NCBI GenBank assembly: GCA_031963225.1
Contig: JASSUD010000040.1
Span: forward strand, 1-26,184
Length of the DNA stretch: 26,184 nucleotides
Reading direction: 5' to 3'
From: JASSUD01 sp031963225
GTDB taxonomy: Bacteria; Pseudomonadota; Gammaproteobacteria; Burkholderiales; Burkholderiaceae
A program made the translations under genes and the position numbers. Under the pieces are notes generated by a model. That model saw only the letters and a list, made by a program, of their open reading frames with translations, was not told where the DNA came from and ran no database searches. Shown in pieces: positions 15,977 to 23,954 of the stretch; within the stretch, counting starts at the first letter, position 1, and each line of letters opens with the position of its first letter.

Positions 15977-16615
15977 ATGAATAACGCAGGATCTTTGGCT
16001 AATAATACACATTTAATATCTCCGCCCCCTATTGCCGCAAGCAGTGCGCGTTCTGGTAGAACAGCGGCAGCTCCTACATACTCTCCCTCCACAATGCGAA
16101 TGCCTCAAATAGGACTCTCACCCTCTACGCATAATTCACATAGCAATCTTCATCAAAATTTTTTCAGAACTCCTAATCAAAATATGTCTGATGAACATCT
16201 TAATCAAATGGAAATGGGATATTTGACTAATGGGACTAATGAAAATTTGACTAGTGAATCTCGTGAAAATCTTAATCAAATAGAAACGGGAAATAGTGCT
16301 CCTAATGAAATGACTGGTTCCAGCCCAACATCAAAACTCAAAAAAATTGCAAAATATGCGTTAGCTGGTGGCATAGTTAGTGTGGTTGGGGGCGCCGTAG
16401 CTATAGGGGGCCATGCTTTAGGAGTGAAATCTGAAAATTATGATCATGGCGATAATTTTTTAGAGAAGACTGCTGCTTTTAAGGCTGGCGAAGGTCCTGC
16501 TAAGATGATGTTGGCTGGCATGGGAGTAGTGGGCTTAGGCGTAGTTATAGCTTTATGGCCATGCCTGCCAAAACCAGTCCGAAATTGTCTCGAAAATTGT
16601 GGCTCCGGATGCTGA
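15977..16615 (+). CDS. Unrecognised two-helix membrane protein with disordered Asn/Ser-rich N-terminus
   Basis: I do not recognise this 212-residue protein. Residues 1-120 are low-complexity, rich in Ser, Asn, Pro and Thr, with an internal echo (LNQMEMGYLTNGTNE, then LNQIETGNSAPNEM). Two Gly/Val/Ala-rich hydrophobic stretches follow (about 127-149 and 177-196), joined by a charged loop (KSENYDHGDNFLEK). The C-terminus is short and Cys-rich: Cys196, 204, 208 and 212, the last residue being Cys. There is no N-terminal signal peptide. The gene is visibly AT-richer than its neighbours, has an excellent Shine-Dalgarno and sits alone between two terminators. This layout fits a recently acquired or fast-evolving single gene. 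A secreted host-membrane-inserting protein is possible but unproven. Confidence 0.75.
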   Translation: MNNAGSLANNTHLISPPPIAASSARSGRTAAAPTYSPSTMRMPQIGLSPSTHNSHSNLHQNFFRTPNQNMSDEHLNQMEMGYLTNGTNENLTSESRENLNQIETGNSAPNEMTGSSPTSKLKKIAKYALAGGIVSVVGGAVAIGGHALGVKSENYDHGDNFLEKTAAFKAGEGPAKMMLAGMGVVGLGVVIALWPCLPKPVRNCLENCGSGC

Positions 16616-16656
16616 GGTCTATTATTCATCCCAGCATGCAAACTATTTTTTATATG

Positions 16657-16692
16657 AGCAAGGCAAAGCACAGTGGCTTTGCCTTGCTTGTT
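16657..16692 (+). terminator. Terminator after the unknown membrane-protein gene
   Basis: Perfect 13-bp stem AGCAAGGCAAAGC/GCTTTGCCTTGCT around the loop ACAGTG, followed by TGTTTT. It lies 41 bases past the stop codon. Confidence 0.92.
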
Positions 16693-16856
16693 TTAGAAGG
16701 CTTAACGCTGTCAGGATGAAAAAGTGCATTTAACGGTATCAAGCCCTTATTTACTTAAGACTAGCTTATCGATATGTTGAAGGAGTTGTATTAGCAGTTT
16801 GTGCACCCTATTGCGGTGCGTTATCTACTCCTCCCATTTCCTCTATCGTCATTACC

Positions 16857-18263
16857 GTGCCTCGTTCCCTAGTGACTCTCTCGCCTTATTTTTTTATACC
16901 GTTGACGGTCGCATGCGCGCTTTTTATGGAAGCGGTAGATGAAACGGTCCTCGCCACCTCGCTTCCAATGATCGCAGTGAGCTTTGGTGAAAATCCTATT
17001 GCACTCAAATTGGCCCTGACGTCTTATTTTGTCAGCCTCGCAGTTTTTATTCCAATTTCTGGTTGGATAGCAGATAAGTTTGGTACACAAAATGTATTTC
17101 GTGCTGCCATTATTATTTTTATGCTGGGCTCTGTGCTATGCGGCATAGCTAATTCTCTGGCCTTTTTCACTGCAGCTCGTTTTTTGCAAGGAATAGGCGG
17201 CGCAATGATAATACCGGTTGGCCGTTTGATTATTTTTCGCAGCGTGCCAAAGACGGAGCTCATACGAGCTTGGAGTTATTTGATCATGCCCGTTATGGTT
17301 GGTCCCATTATCGGCCCACCGCTGGGCGGCCTCATCACCGCTACGCTGGGTTGGCGTTTTATTTTCTTTATTAATATTCCCATTAGCCTCATTACGCTTG
17401 CCTGCGCTTCGCGCTACATCAAAGATATAGAAAAACCTACACCACTACCCTGCTTTGATTTCCTAGGTTTTTCACTGCTCGCACCTGGTTTGAGTTGCTT
17501 AATGTTTGGGTTATCGACAGTTGGTCAGCATGTAGTATCACTACCCGTATCCTGTACCGTACTGGGTATAGGGGCATTATTAATAGGAATGTATGTGGTG
17601 CATGCAAAACGCACCCCCCATCCCGTTCTTAATTTCTCGCTTTTTCGTTTGGAAACTTTTCGTATTGGGATAGTAAGTGCTTCGCTGCTTCGTATGGGAA
17701 TTGGCGCCCTTCCATTGTTACTGCCATTGCTATTACAGCTAGGCTGCGAGATGGACCCTTTTTACGCAGGGTTGGCAATGTGCGCCGCCGCTATAGGGGC
17801 GCTATGCATGAGTAGTTTGGTGCATACCATTTTGCAGCGTTTTGGTTTTCGCACAGTATTGATGGTTAATACTATTTTGGTAACGCTCTCGACAGCAGCT
17901 ATTGCAAGCTTTACTGCACATACTTCCTATGCAGTCATGGCGCTGATTTTGCTAGCAGGTGGCTGCTTTCGCTCGCTGCAACAAGCCAGCTTAAACTCCA
18001 TTTCTTATGCAGACATCCACTCAACACAAGCCAGCGCTGCAACCAGCCTTGAATCTGTCGCTAAAAAGTTGTCGATTGGCATAGGGGTGACGATTGGCGC
18101 ATTTGCTCTAGAAGCCTTTCATCATGTTTTACACGCTCAAGAAAAGATCGGCATACAAGACTTTAGCCTGGCTTTCATCACGATTAGTTTGATTACCTTG
18201 TCCTCTTTATTTTATTTGATGAAATTACCGAAAGGTGCAGGAGATGCAATAGCTAGTCGTTAA
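16857..18263 (+). CDS. MFS drug-efflux transporter, DHA2-like (EmrB/MdtD type)
   Basis: Predicted inner-membrane proton-coupled exporter. The first helix carries the DHA2 pattern EAVDETVLATSLPMIA (usually LD-T-VN-ALP). Motif A is GWIADKFGTQNVF, the conserved Arg follows in FTAARFLQGIGGAMI, and motif C-like VGPIIGPPLGGLIT follows. Hydrophobic segments fill the whole 468 residues, close to E. coli MdtD in length. The only suitable start is GTG at 16857, because the next Met (24) would cut off most of helix 1. No Shine-Dalgarno is visible. Its stop overlaps the end of the convergent gltX by 11 bases. Substrate unknown, hence no symbol. Confidence 0.88.
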   Translation: MPRSLVTLSPYFFIPLTVACALFMEAVDETVLATSLPMIAVSFGENPIALKLALTSYFVSLAVFIPISGWIADKFGTQNVFRAAIIIFMLGSVLCGIANSLAFFTAARFLQGIGGAMIIPVGRLIIFRSVPKTELIRAWSYLIMPVMVGPIIGPPLGGLITATLGWRFIFFINIPISLITLACASRYIKDIEKPTPLPCFDFLGFSLLAPGLSCLMFGLSTVGQHVVSLPVSCTVLGIGALLIGMYVVHAKRTPHPVLNFSLFRLETFRIGIVSASLLRMGIGALPLLLPLLLQLGCEMDPFYAGLAMCAAAIGALCMSSLVHTILQRFGFRTVLMVNTILVTLSTAAIASFTAHTSYAVMALILLAGGCFRSLQQASLNSISYADIHSTQASAATSLESVAKKLSIGIGVTIGAFALEAFHHVLHAQEKIGIQDFSLAFITISLITLSSLFYLMKLPKGAGDAIASR

Positions 18264-19830
18264 AAACAGCCTGTGCAAGCATTGCATCCATTCGGGCACA
18301 TACCAGCGCTGGATCGAAGAGTTCTAACACGGCATCGATTGCAGGGGTGTGTGTCGTTCCCATAACTGCGAGCCGCAAAGGCATGGCGATTTGCGGAAAT
18401 TTTAGGCCATGTGCTTGCACGGTTGTTTTAAGGGCGGCTTGAATCGCTTCGCGCTGCCACGTAGCAGAATCTGCCAGTTTTTTGAAAAGAATAGAAAGCG
18501 CGCGCAGTGCTTCGTGTGCAGATTCAGTCAGTGTGGAAGCTGAGGATTCTTGCGTATTATTTTTGCTGTGCTGGGGCGGAATATAAAAATTTAAGGCCTG
18601 CGTAGCTAGTTCTTTAAGCGTATGCACGCGATCTTTCAATAGCATGAGGACCTTCGCCAAATCAGGCCCCGCTTGCAGCATTGCCTCAGCCTTAACTAGA
18701 GCGTTTTCTGAACTAGAAGCTTCTAGTACAACCTCTCCTACAGCCTGCTCAGCTTGCATGTGTGCATCAGCTAGCTGCTTTAGCAAGAAAGGGCGGGTAT
18801 GCTCAGCCAATAAAGCGGGCTCCATCTGTTTTATATAATGAAGATTTAGCCATTGTAATTTTTCAGCATTGAATTGGGCAGCAGAAGCGCCGAGGTGATC
18901 GAGATCAAACCAGGCAATAAATTGTTCTTTTGAAAAAATCTCATCATTACCGTGCGACCAGCCTAATCTAGCCAAATAATTGACCACCGCCTCAGGCAAA
19001 TAACCTTCTTCTCGATATTGCAGCACGCTCAAAGCACCATTGCGCTTGGACATTTTTTCGCCGCTGGGATCTAACACCGTTGGCAAATGCGCATATACCG
19101 GGGGTTGTGCGCCCAAAGCGCGCAAGATATTGATCTGGCGAGGAGTGTTATTTACATGATCATCGCCGCGAATCACATGGGTGATTTGCATATCTAGATC
19201 ATCGACTACTACACAAAAATTATAAGTAGGAGAGCCATCTGGCCGAGCAATAACCACATCATCCAGCTCACTATTGCTAATAGTGATCGCGCCTTTTACT
19301 GCATCTTGCCAAGACACGGAGCCTTCTTGTGGGTTTTTAAAGCGCACTACAGGTTGTACACCAGCAGGTGGTATGGGCAATACTTTGCCTGGTTCAGGGC
19401 GCCAGCGACCATCATAGCGAGGCTTTTCTCCACGCGCACGTTGGGCTTCGCGCAGCGTATCTAGCTCTTCTTCTGACATGTAGCACAGGTAGGCCAAGCC
19501 GCGCTCTAACATGTCATCGATTACCTGACGATAGCGAGGAGTGCGCGCACTTTGGTAAAAAGGGCCTTCATCAGGCTGTAAGCCAAGCCATTCCATTGCT
19601 TCTAGTATGACCTGCACTGCAGCAGTAGTTGAGCGTTGTGTATCCGTATCTTCTATGCGCAAAATAAAAACGCCGTTTTCCTTGCGCGCAAAAGCCCAAG
19701 GATACAGTGCAGAGCGAATATTACCGAGATGGATAAACCCTGTTGGACTAGGAGCAAAGCGCGTACGCACGGAAGTAGCAGGCCCGCTAGCAGAAGGTAT
19801 GGCGACTTGTGAAGAAGAAGTAGAGATCAT
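18253..19830 (-). CDS. gltX: Glutamyl-tRNA synthetase
   Basis: Class I aminoacyl-tRNA synthetase charging tRNA-Glu. The Rossmann signature is RFAPSPTGFIHLGNIRSALY (HIGH-motif variant HLGN), the second signature KMSKR at 259-263, and the anticodon-binding region is C-terminal. It is longer than usual (525 against about 465-470): a Ser-rich leader of about 20 residues precedes VRTRFAPSPTG, and a polar insertion (HSKNNTQESSASTLTES) lies near residues 415-440. The ATG overlaps the TAA of the upstream peptidase gene (TAATG), so the two are probably cotranscribed. Its end overlaps that of the convergent MFS gene. Confidence 0.96.
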   Translation of the reverse strand: MISTSSSQVAIPSASGPATSVRTRFAPSPTGFIHLGNIRSALYPWAFARKENGVFILRIEDTDTQRSTTAAVQVILEAMEWLGLQPDEGPFYQSARTPRYRQVIDDMLERGLAYLCYMSEEELDTLREAQRARGEKPRYDGRWRPEPGKVLPIPPAGVQPVVRFKNPQEGSVSWQDAVKGAITISNSELDDVVIARPDGSPTYNFCVVVDDLDMQITHVIRGDDHVNNTPRQINILRALGAQPPVYAHLPTVLDPSGEKMSKRNGALSVLQYREEGYLPEAVVNYLARLGWSHGNDEIFSKEQFIAWFDLDHLGASAAQFNAEKLQWLNLHYIKQMEPALLAEHTRPFLLKQLADAHMQAEQAVGEVVLEASSSENALVKAEAMLQAGPDLAKVLMLLKDRVHTLKELATQALNFYIPPQHSKNNTQESSASTLTESAHEALRALSILFKKLADSATWQREAIQAALKTTVQAHGLKFPQIAMPLRLAVMGTTHTPAIDAVLELFDPALVCARMDAMLAQAVFND

Positions 19831-20468
19831 TATGCAGATGCAAATAGCCGAGTTATACGCTTAGCCCCTGTATAGCGTTGTTTCCAATACCGATTTCCCA
19901 GTTTGTCTATACGAATAGTTTTACCTGTGCGGGGAGAATGCACAAACTGGTTATTGCCTATATAAATACCAACGTGTGATACCACACGGGTCTTTCTAAG
20001 GCTGTTATGGGTATTAAAGAAAACAAGATCTCCCGGCTTGAGTTGATGGATAGGCACGGTATGCCCTACTCGGCTCATTTGTACAGCGCGGCGCGGCAAG
20101 GTTACATCTGCTGCGTTTTGAAAAACATATTTAACAAAACCACTGCAATCCATACCTGAAGCAGGGGTATTGCCTCCCCATTGATATTTGACACCAATCA
20201 TATGCAGTGCTTCGATGACTACATCTGCTGCACGCATGGCAGAAATGGGCTGCTGTGCAGCTAATTGCCGAGGAGTTATTTGATTTAATGGCCTGGGGCT
20301 TATACGGCGGTGAGATGCGTGGGGGGAAAATGCAGAATGCACTTGCATTGCGAATATATCTGCGGTTCCTGCTATTTTTTCATCTGCACAGGCATAGGGT
20401 GCAGCAAATGCCAGTAGGCCTAGACGCAGAGTTAAAGCCACAGTACGACGCAGCGTTAATCGGCGCAT
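19830..20468 (-). CDS. C40-family (NlpC/P60) peptidoglycan endopeptidase
   Basis: Secreted cell-wall hydrolase that cleaves stem peptides. Counted from the chosen start, the catalytic Cys is 108 (GMDCSGFVKYVF), the His is 165 (VVSHVGIYIGNNQFVHS) and the third polar residue His177. The supporting blocks GVKYQWGGNTP and LKPGDLVFFNT are classic. I start at 20468 because MRRLTLRRTVALTLRLGLL with AAPYACA gives a standard signal peptide (212 residues in all). The frame is open to 20552, with another Met at 20492, so the exact start is uncertain. The residues between the signal and the domain are Pro/His/Arg-rich and unconserved. The stop overlaps the gltX start. Confidence 0.9.
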   Translation of the reverse strand: MRRLTLRRTVALTLRLGLLAFAAPYACADEKIAGTADIFAMQVHSAFSPHASHRRISPRPLNQITPRQLAAQQPISAMRAADVVIEALHMIGVKYQWGGNTPASGMDCSGFVKYVFQNAADVTLPRRAVQMSRVGHTVPIHQLKPGDLVFFNTHNSLRKTRVVSHVGIYIGNNQFVHSPRTGKTIRIDKLGNRYWKQRYTGAKRITRLFASA

Positions 20469-20913
20469 TTTTTTTATAAAAAGTGGTTGCATACGCAATA
20501 AACACTCAAAAAATAGAACAAGAAACGCACCAAAAGCGCTTATTGACCGCAAGCTTTCGGCATCCCAAAAAGGCGCATTTTAGCAGCGCTAGCGCTTGAG
20601 AGGTTTTTTTCAACGACTCTAACTGAGCAGCTAGGATTTTTTAGCTTGAAAGCGGTTTGAGATAAGAACCAAAGCTTAAGCGCTGACCCAGCTATTTCAA
20701 GGGGTTGAACGATCTACATTAAAATATTCTGCCTCTTTTTCAACCAATTCTCACACATCTACTTGAAAGCATCTTATGGCTTCGAAGTAGAATAGCAACC
20801 TTTTTCATTTTCCAAGTCTGACAAAGGCATAAGAATCGGTTCAGAGGACGCACTCTAGATCGAAAAACTATCCGCTCCAGACAGGTTTCAAGCGTTTTCT
20901 CAAGGTTATACAT
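20469..20913. other. Divergent peptidase/fis intergenic region
   Basis: About 445 bases without a supported gene apart from the possible upstream extension of the peptidase to 20552. dusB, which precedes fis in many gamma- and beta-proteobacteria, is absent and I see no remnant. There is a 12-bp palindrome AGCGCTAGCGCT at 20585-20596 followed by GAGAGGTTTTTTT. I could not identify a convincing fis promoter: TTGAAA with TAGAAT near 20764-20794 has a 19-bp spacer. No family A or B repeat was seen. Confidence 0.4.
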
Positions 20914-21168
20914 ATGAGTAAGGACAGTATCGAGCAATGCGTTCGCGAAAGTCTGTGGAGTTACCTCAATGACCTCGATGGGTCACGCCCGCACGATATT
21001 TATAAGATGATTATTGGTTGTGCGGAAAAGCCGGTTCTTGAAACGGTGCTTGAGCATACGCAAGGCAATCAATCGCTAGCAGCCGAATACCTAGGCATCA
21101 ATCGCAATACATTGCGCAGAAAATTACTAGATCATGGGCTGATAAAAAATTGCGAGGTCATGGATTAA
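20914..21168 (+). CDS. fis: Nucleoid-associated protein Fis
   Basis: Small dimeric DNA-bending protein that activates rRNA/tRNA promoters and shapes the nucleoid. The C-terminal helix-turn-helix, NQSLAAEYLGINRNTLRRKL (52-71), is almost the family consensus. The N-terminal half (IEQCVRESLWSYLNDLDG and YKMIIGCAEKPVLETVLEHT) gives the dimer helices. Length 84 against 98 in E. coli is usual for beta-proteobacteria. It is followed by purH, the order seen in Burkholderia, but a family A element now lies between them. Confidence 0.94.
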   Translation: MSKDSIEQCVRESLWSYLNDLDGSRPHDIYKMIIGCAEKPVLETVLEHTQGNQSLAAEYLGINRNTLRRKLLDHGLIKNCEVMD

Positions 21169-21217
21169 TGTAATACTTAAGCATCAGCTCAAGCTCCCCC
21201 GAAAAACAAGAATTCAT

Positions 21218-21352
21218 GTAGGTTGGTGGTGAGCAACGTTCCCCAACATGCGGACCGCCGCCGCCTTTAAGGCCTGCTTATAAAGAGTCTAAAATCAAAG
21301 ATTACGAGTAAGTGGTATGCATGTTGGGGTTCGTACCTCACCACCAACCTAC
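21218..21352. repeat. Family A element, best-preserved full copy
   Basis: Left arm from 21218 (GTAGGTTGGTGGTGAGCAAC, continuing through CCCCAACATGC) and right arm 21319-21352 (GCATGTTGGGGTTCGTACCT, continuing CACCACCAACCTAC) are inverted repeats of 34 bp with a variable block in the middle. The 67-bp core keeps the family CCTGCTTATAAA and AAGTAAGTGG-like parts (GAGTAAGTGGTATGC). The element ends 27 bases before the purH ATG, and its right arm is open in frame with purH. Confidence 0.88.
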
Positions 21353-21379
21353 ACCGTCCCTCACTTATCCCCTGCTCTC

Positions 21380-23053
21380 ATGATTGAACGTGCCCTGCTC
21401 TCTGTTTCTAATAAATCTGGCCTCACCGATTTCGCTCGTGGCTTATCTGCGCTCGGAATCGAATTACTCTCTAGCAGTGGTACAGCACGTGCACTTATAG
21501 ATGCACAGATCCCTGTTATTGAAATTGGTGATTACACGGGCTTTCCAGAAATGTTAGATGGCCGCGTCAAAACCCTCCACCCTAAAGTGCATGGCGGGTT
21601 GCTTGCTCAACGGGATGTTCCTGAGCATATGGCGGTACTCCAAGAACATGGCATTCCAAAAATTGATTTGCTGGTAGTCAACCTCTATCCATTCCAAGCC
21701 ACGATTGCGAAGCCGGATTGCACATTGGAAGAGGCTATTGAGAATATCGATATCGGTGGGCCTGCCATGCTGCGCTCCGCAGCCAAAAATCATCGCCATG
21801 TCGCGGTTATAGTGGACCCGAATGATTACAACATGGTCCTTAAAGAGCTACGTGAACAGGGCAATCTGAGCTCGGAAACGCTTTTTGCGCTTGCCACGAA
21901 AGCTTTTGCCCATACTGCAGACTATGATGCTGCGATTGCAGCCTATTTAAAGCGCATTACTTCTCAATCAAGCTCCGCTACCTCTACAGAGTCTCCCTCT
22001 GATCAATCCATCAGCACACCCTACCCTGCCCATCTGCAGCTGGCATTTGAAAAGATTCAAGACCTACGCTACGGAGAAAACCCGCATCAGCAAGCCGCCT
22101 TTTATCGCAATATTGCCGCTGCACAAGCCACTTTACTTCGCACACCACACGATACACTCGTAGATGCGAAACAATGGCAAGGCAAGCCTTTGTCTTACAA
22201 CAATGTGGTTGATAGCGATGCGGCATGGGAATGTGTAAAAACTTTACCCGCACCAGCTTGCGTGATCGTCAAGCATGCAAACCCCTGTGGAGCAGCGCAA
22301 GGCACAACGGCTCTGCATGCGTATCAGCATGCTTTTTCAACCGACCCTACTTCGGCCTTTGGCGGCATCATTGCGCTGAACTGCAGAGTCGATGAAGCTG
22401 CGGCACAAGCTATATGCACACAATTTGCAGAGGTGGTTATTGCTCCTGCATTTAGCGAAGCCGCAAAACAGTTGTTTGCTCAAAAGCCCAATGTACGCTT
22501 ATTAGAGATTGCGATTGCAGCTGACACACTGCCTGGCATCACGATGCCTAAGAAGGATATTGTGAGAGTCGATCTCACCGAGGGTTTGGCTGCAGAAATG
22601 AAATGGGTAGGAGGCGGCTTGCTGGTTCAATCACCTGATCTCAAAAATGTATTGGATCATGACCTGCAAGTGGTTACCAAACGCGCACCGACCCCTGAAG
22701 AGTGTAAAAATCTGACACTGGCCTGGCGTATAGCGAAATTTGTAAAATCCAATGCGATTGTATTTTGCGCGCAAGAGCGCACTTTGGGAGTTGGGGCAGG
22801 ACAAATGAGCCGAGTGGACTCAGCTCGTATCGCTTCCTTAAAAGCCCAAGCAGCAGGCCTTAGCCTGACAGGGTCAGCGGTAGCATCCGATGCCTTTTTC
22901 CCATTCCGTGATGGCTTAGATGTAGTGGTTGAAGCCGGAGCGACTTGCGTCGTGCAGCCAGGGGGCTCTATCCGAGACCCAGAGGTTATCGAGGCAGCGA
23001 ACCAGCACGGTATTGCAATGGTATTCACAAAGGTTCGCCATTTCCGCCATTAG
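21380..23053 (+). CDS. purH: Bifunctional AICAR transformylase/IMP cyclohydrolase
   Basis: Catalyses the last two steps of IMP synthesis: formyl transfer to AICAR and ring closure. The N-terminal cyclohydrolase (MGS-like) domain has ALLSVSNKSGL, GRVKTLHPKVHGG and NLYPF. The transformylase domain has LRYGENPHQQAAFYR, the catalytic KHANPCG, SAFGGIIALN and GVGAGQMSRVDSA, and ends MVFTKVRHFRH. Length is 557 against about 525; the excess is mostly a Ser/Thr-rich insertion (SSSATSTESPSDQSIST) near residues 195-210 at the domain junction. I start at 21380 (MIERALLSVSNK); a longer in-frame reading from 21317 begins inside the repeat. There is no Shine-Dalgarno, only CCCTGCTCTC. Confidence 0.96.
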   Translation: MIERALLSVSNKSGLTDFARGLSALGIELLSSSGTARALIDAQIPVIEIGDYTGFPEMLDGRVKTLHPKVHGGLLAQRDVPEHMAVLQEHGIPKIDLLVVNLYPFQATIAKPDCTLEEAIENIDIGGPAMLRSAAKNHRHVAVIVDPNDYNMVLKELREQGNLSSETLFALATKAFAHTADYDAAIAAYLKRITSQSSSATSTESPSDQSISTPYPAHLQLAFEKIQDLRYGENPHQQAAFYRNIAAAQATLLRTPHDTLVDAKQWQGKPLSYNNVVDSDAAWECVKTLPAPACVIVKHANPCGAAQGTTALHAYQHAFSTDPTSAFGGIIALNCRVDEAAAQAICTQFAEVVIAPAFSEAAKQLFAQKPNVRLLEIAIAADTLPGITMPKKDIVRVDLTEGLAAEMKWVGGGLLVQSPDLKNVLDHDLQVVTKRAPTPEECKNLTLAWRIAKFVKSNAIVFCAQERTLGVGAGQMSRVDSARIASLKAQAAGLSLTGSAVASDAFFPFRDGLDVVVEAGATCVVQPGGSIRDPEVIEAANQHGIAMVFTKVRHFRH

Positions 23054-23066
23054 GACATGTCCTTTA

Positions 23067-23100
23067 GGACAATTGAGGACACGCCCTAGAACCTATTTAG
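23067..23100 (+). repeat. Solo family B arm between purH and hisF
   Basis: GGACAATTGAGGACACGCCC continuing CTAGAACCTATTTAG matches the right arm of the family B element (AATTGAGGACACACCCTA) and the piece upstream of gyrA (AGAACCTGTTTAG). It fills about half of the 74-bp gap. Confidence 0.7.
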
Positions 23101-23127
23101 TGTTTTTTTTAAAACGGCTGTATTGCT

Positions 23128-23916
23128 ATGACTCTGCCTAAACGCCTTATTCCCTGCCTAGATGTTGCTGGAGGACGGGTGGTGAAAGGAGTAAATTTTG
23201 TCGGCCTAAGAGATGCTGGCGACCCGGTTGAGCTAGCACAACGTTATGCGGATGCAGGAGCCGATGAACTCGCTTTTTTAGATATCACCGCCACATGCCA
23301 GCAACGCGACTTGCTGTTTCACGTTATTGAGGCGGTTGCCTCACGCGTCTTTATTCCTTTAACCGTAGGTGGGGGCGTGCGTACATTAGAAGATGTACAG
23401 CGCTTACTGAATGCGGGCGCAGATAAAGTCAGTGTAAATTCCGCCGCTATTGCCACCCCTGAACTTATTGGGCAGATCAGCAATGCCTATGGGGCACAAT
23501 GCATCGTAGTGGCACTAGATGCAAAACGCGTTGGGCCCATTGATTCAGACCCCTTAGATAACCCCTCTTTATCCTGGCAACTTTTCACCCACGGTGGGCG
23601 CAAGGCAACAGGCATAAATGCGGTCTTATGGGCGCAATCGATGGTGGAATGGGGCGCAGGTGAAATTTTGCTCACTAGTATTGACCGTGATGGCAGCAAA
23701 TCGGGATTTGATTTAGCACTAACACGTGCCGTCTCAGATGCCGTTTCTATCCCTGTGATTGCCTCAGGCGGAGTCGGATGTTTAAGACATCTGGTAGAAG
23801 GTATACAACAAGGGCATGCAGATGCAGTGTTGGCTGCCAGTATTTTCCATGAAGGTCAGCACACGCTTGAAGAAGCCAAACGTTTTATGGCTGATCATGG
23901 GATTGCGGTACGTTAG
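23128..23916 (+). CDS. hisF: Imidazole glycerol phosphate synthase cyclase subunit
   Basis: (beta/alpha)8 barrel that, with HisH glutaminase, converts PRFAR and ammonia to imidazole glycerol phosphate plus AICAR; AICAR is the substrate of the neighbouring PurH. Signatures: RLIPCLDVAGGRVVKGVNFV with Asp12, LTVGGGVRTLEDVQRLLNAG, VVALDAKRVG, EILLTSIDRDGSKSGFDL and IPVIASGGVG. Length 262 against about 255; a small insertion (PIDSDPLDNPSLS) follows the ALDAK strand. hisA and hisH, the usual upstream neighbours, are missing here. No Shine-Dalgarno. The TAG stop abuts the next repeat arm. Confidence 0.96.
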   Translation: MTLPKRLIPCLDVAGGRVVKGVNFVGLRDAGDPVELAQRYADAGADELAFLDITATCQQRDLLFHVIEAVASRVFIPLTVGGGVRTLEDVQRLLNAGADKVSVNSAAIATPELIGQISNAYGAQCIVVALDAKRVGPIDSDPLDNPSLSWQLFTHGGRKATGINAVLWAQSMVEWGAGEILLTSIDRDGSKSGFDLALTRAVSDAVSIPVIASGGVGCLRHLVEGIQQGHADAVLAASIFHEGQHTLEEAKRFMADHGIAVR

Positions 23917-23951
23917 AGCAATTGAAGACACGCCCTAGAACTTGGATTTAG
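23916..23951 (+). repeat. Solo family B arm between hisF and hisIE
   Basis: GAGCAATTGAAGACACGCCC continuing TAGAACTTGGATTTAG is a second copy of the arm at 23067-23100. It begins at the last base of the hisF stop and ends three bases before the hisIE start, so it forms essentially the whole junction. Confidence 0.7.
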
Positions 23952-23954
23952 ATT

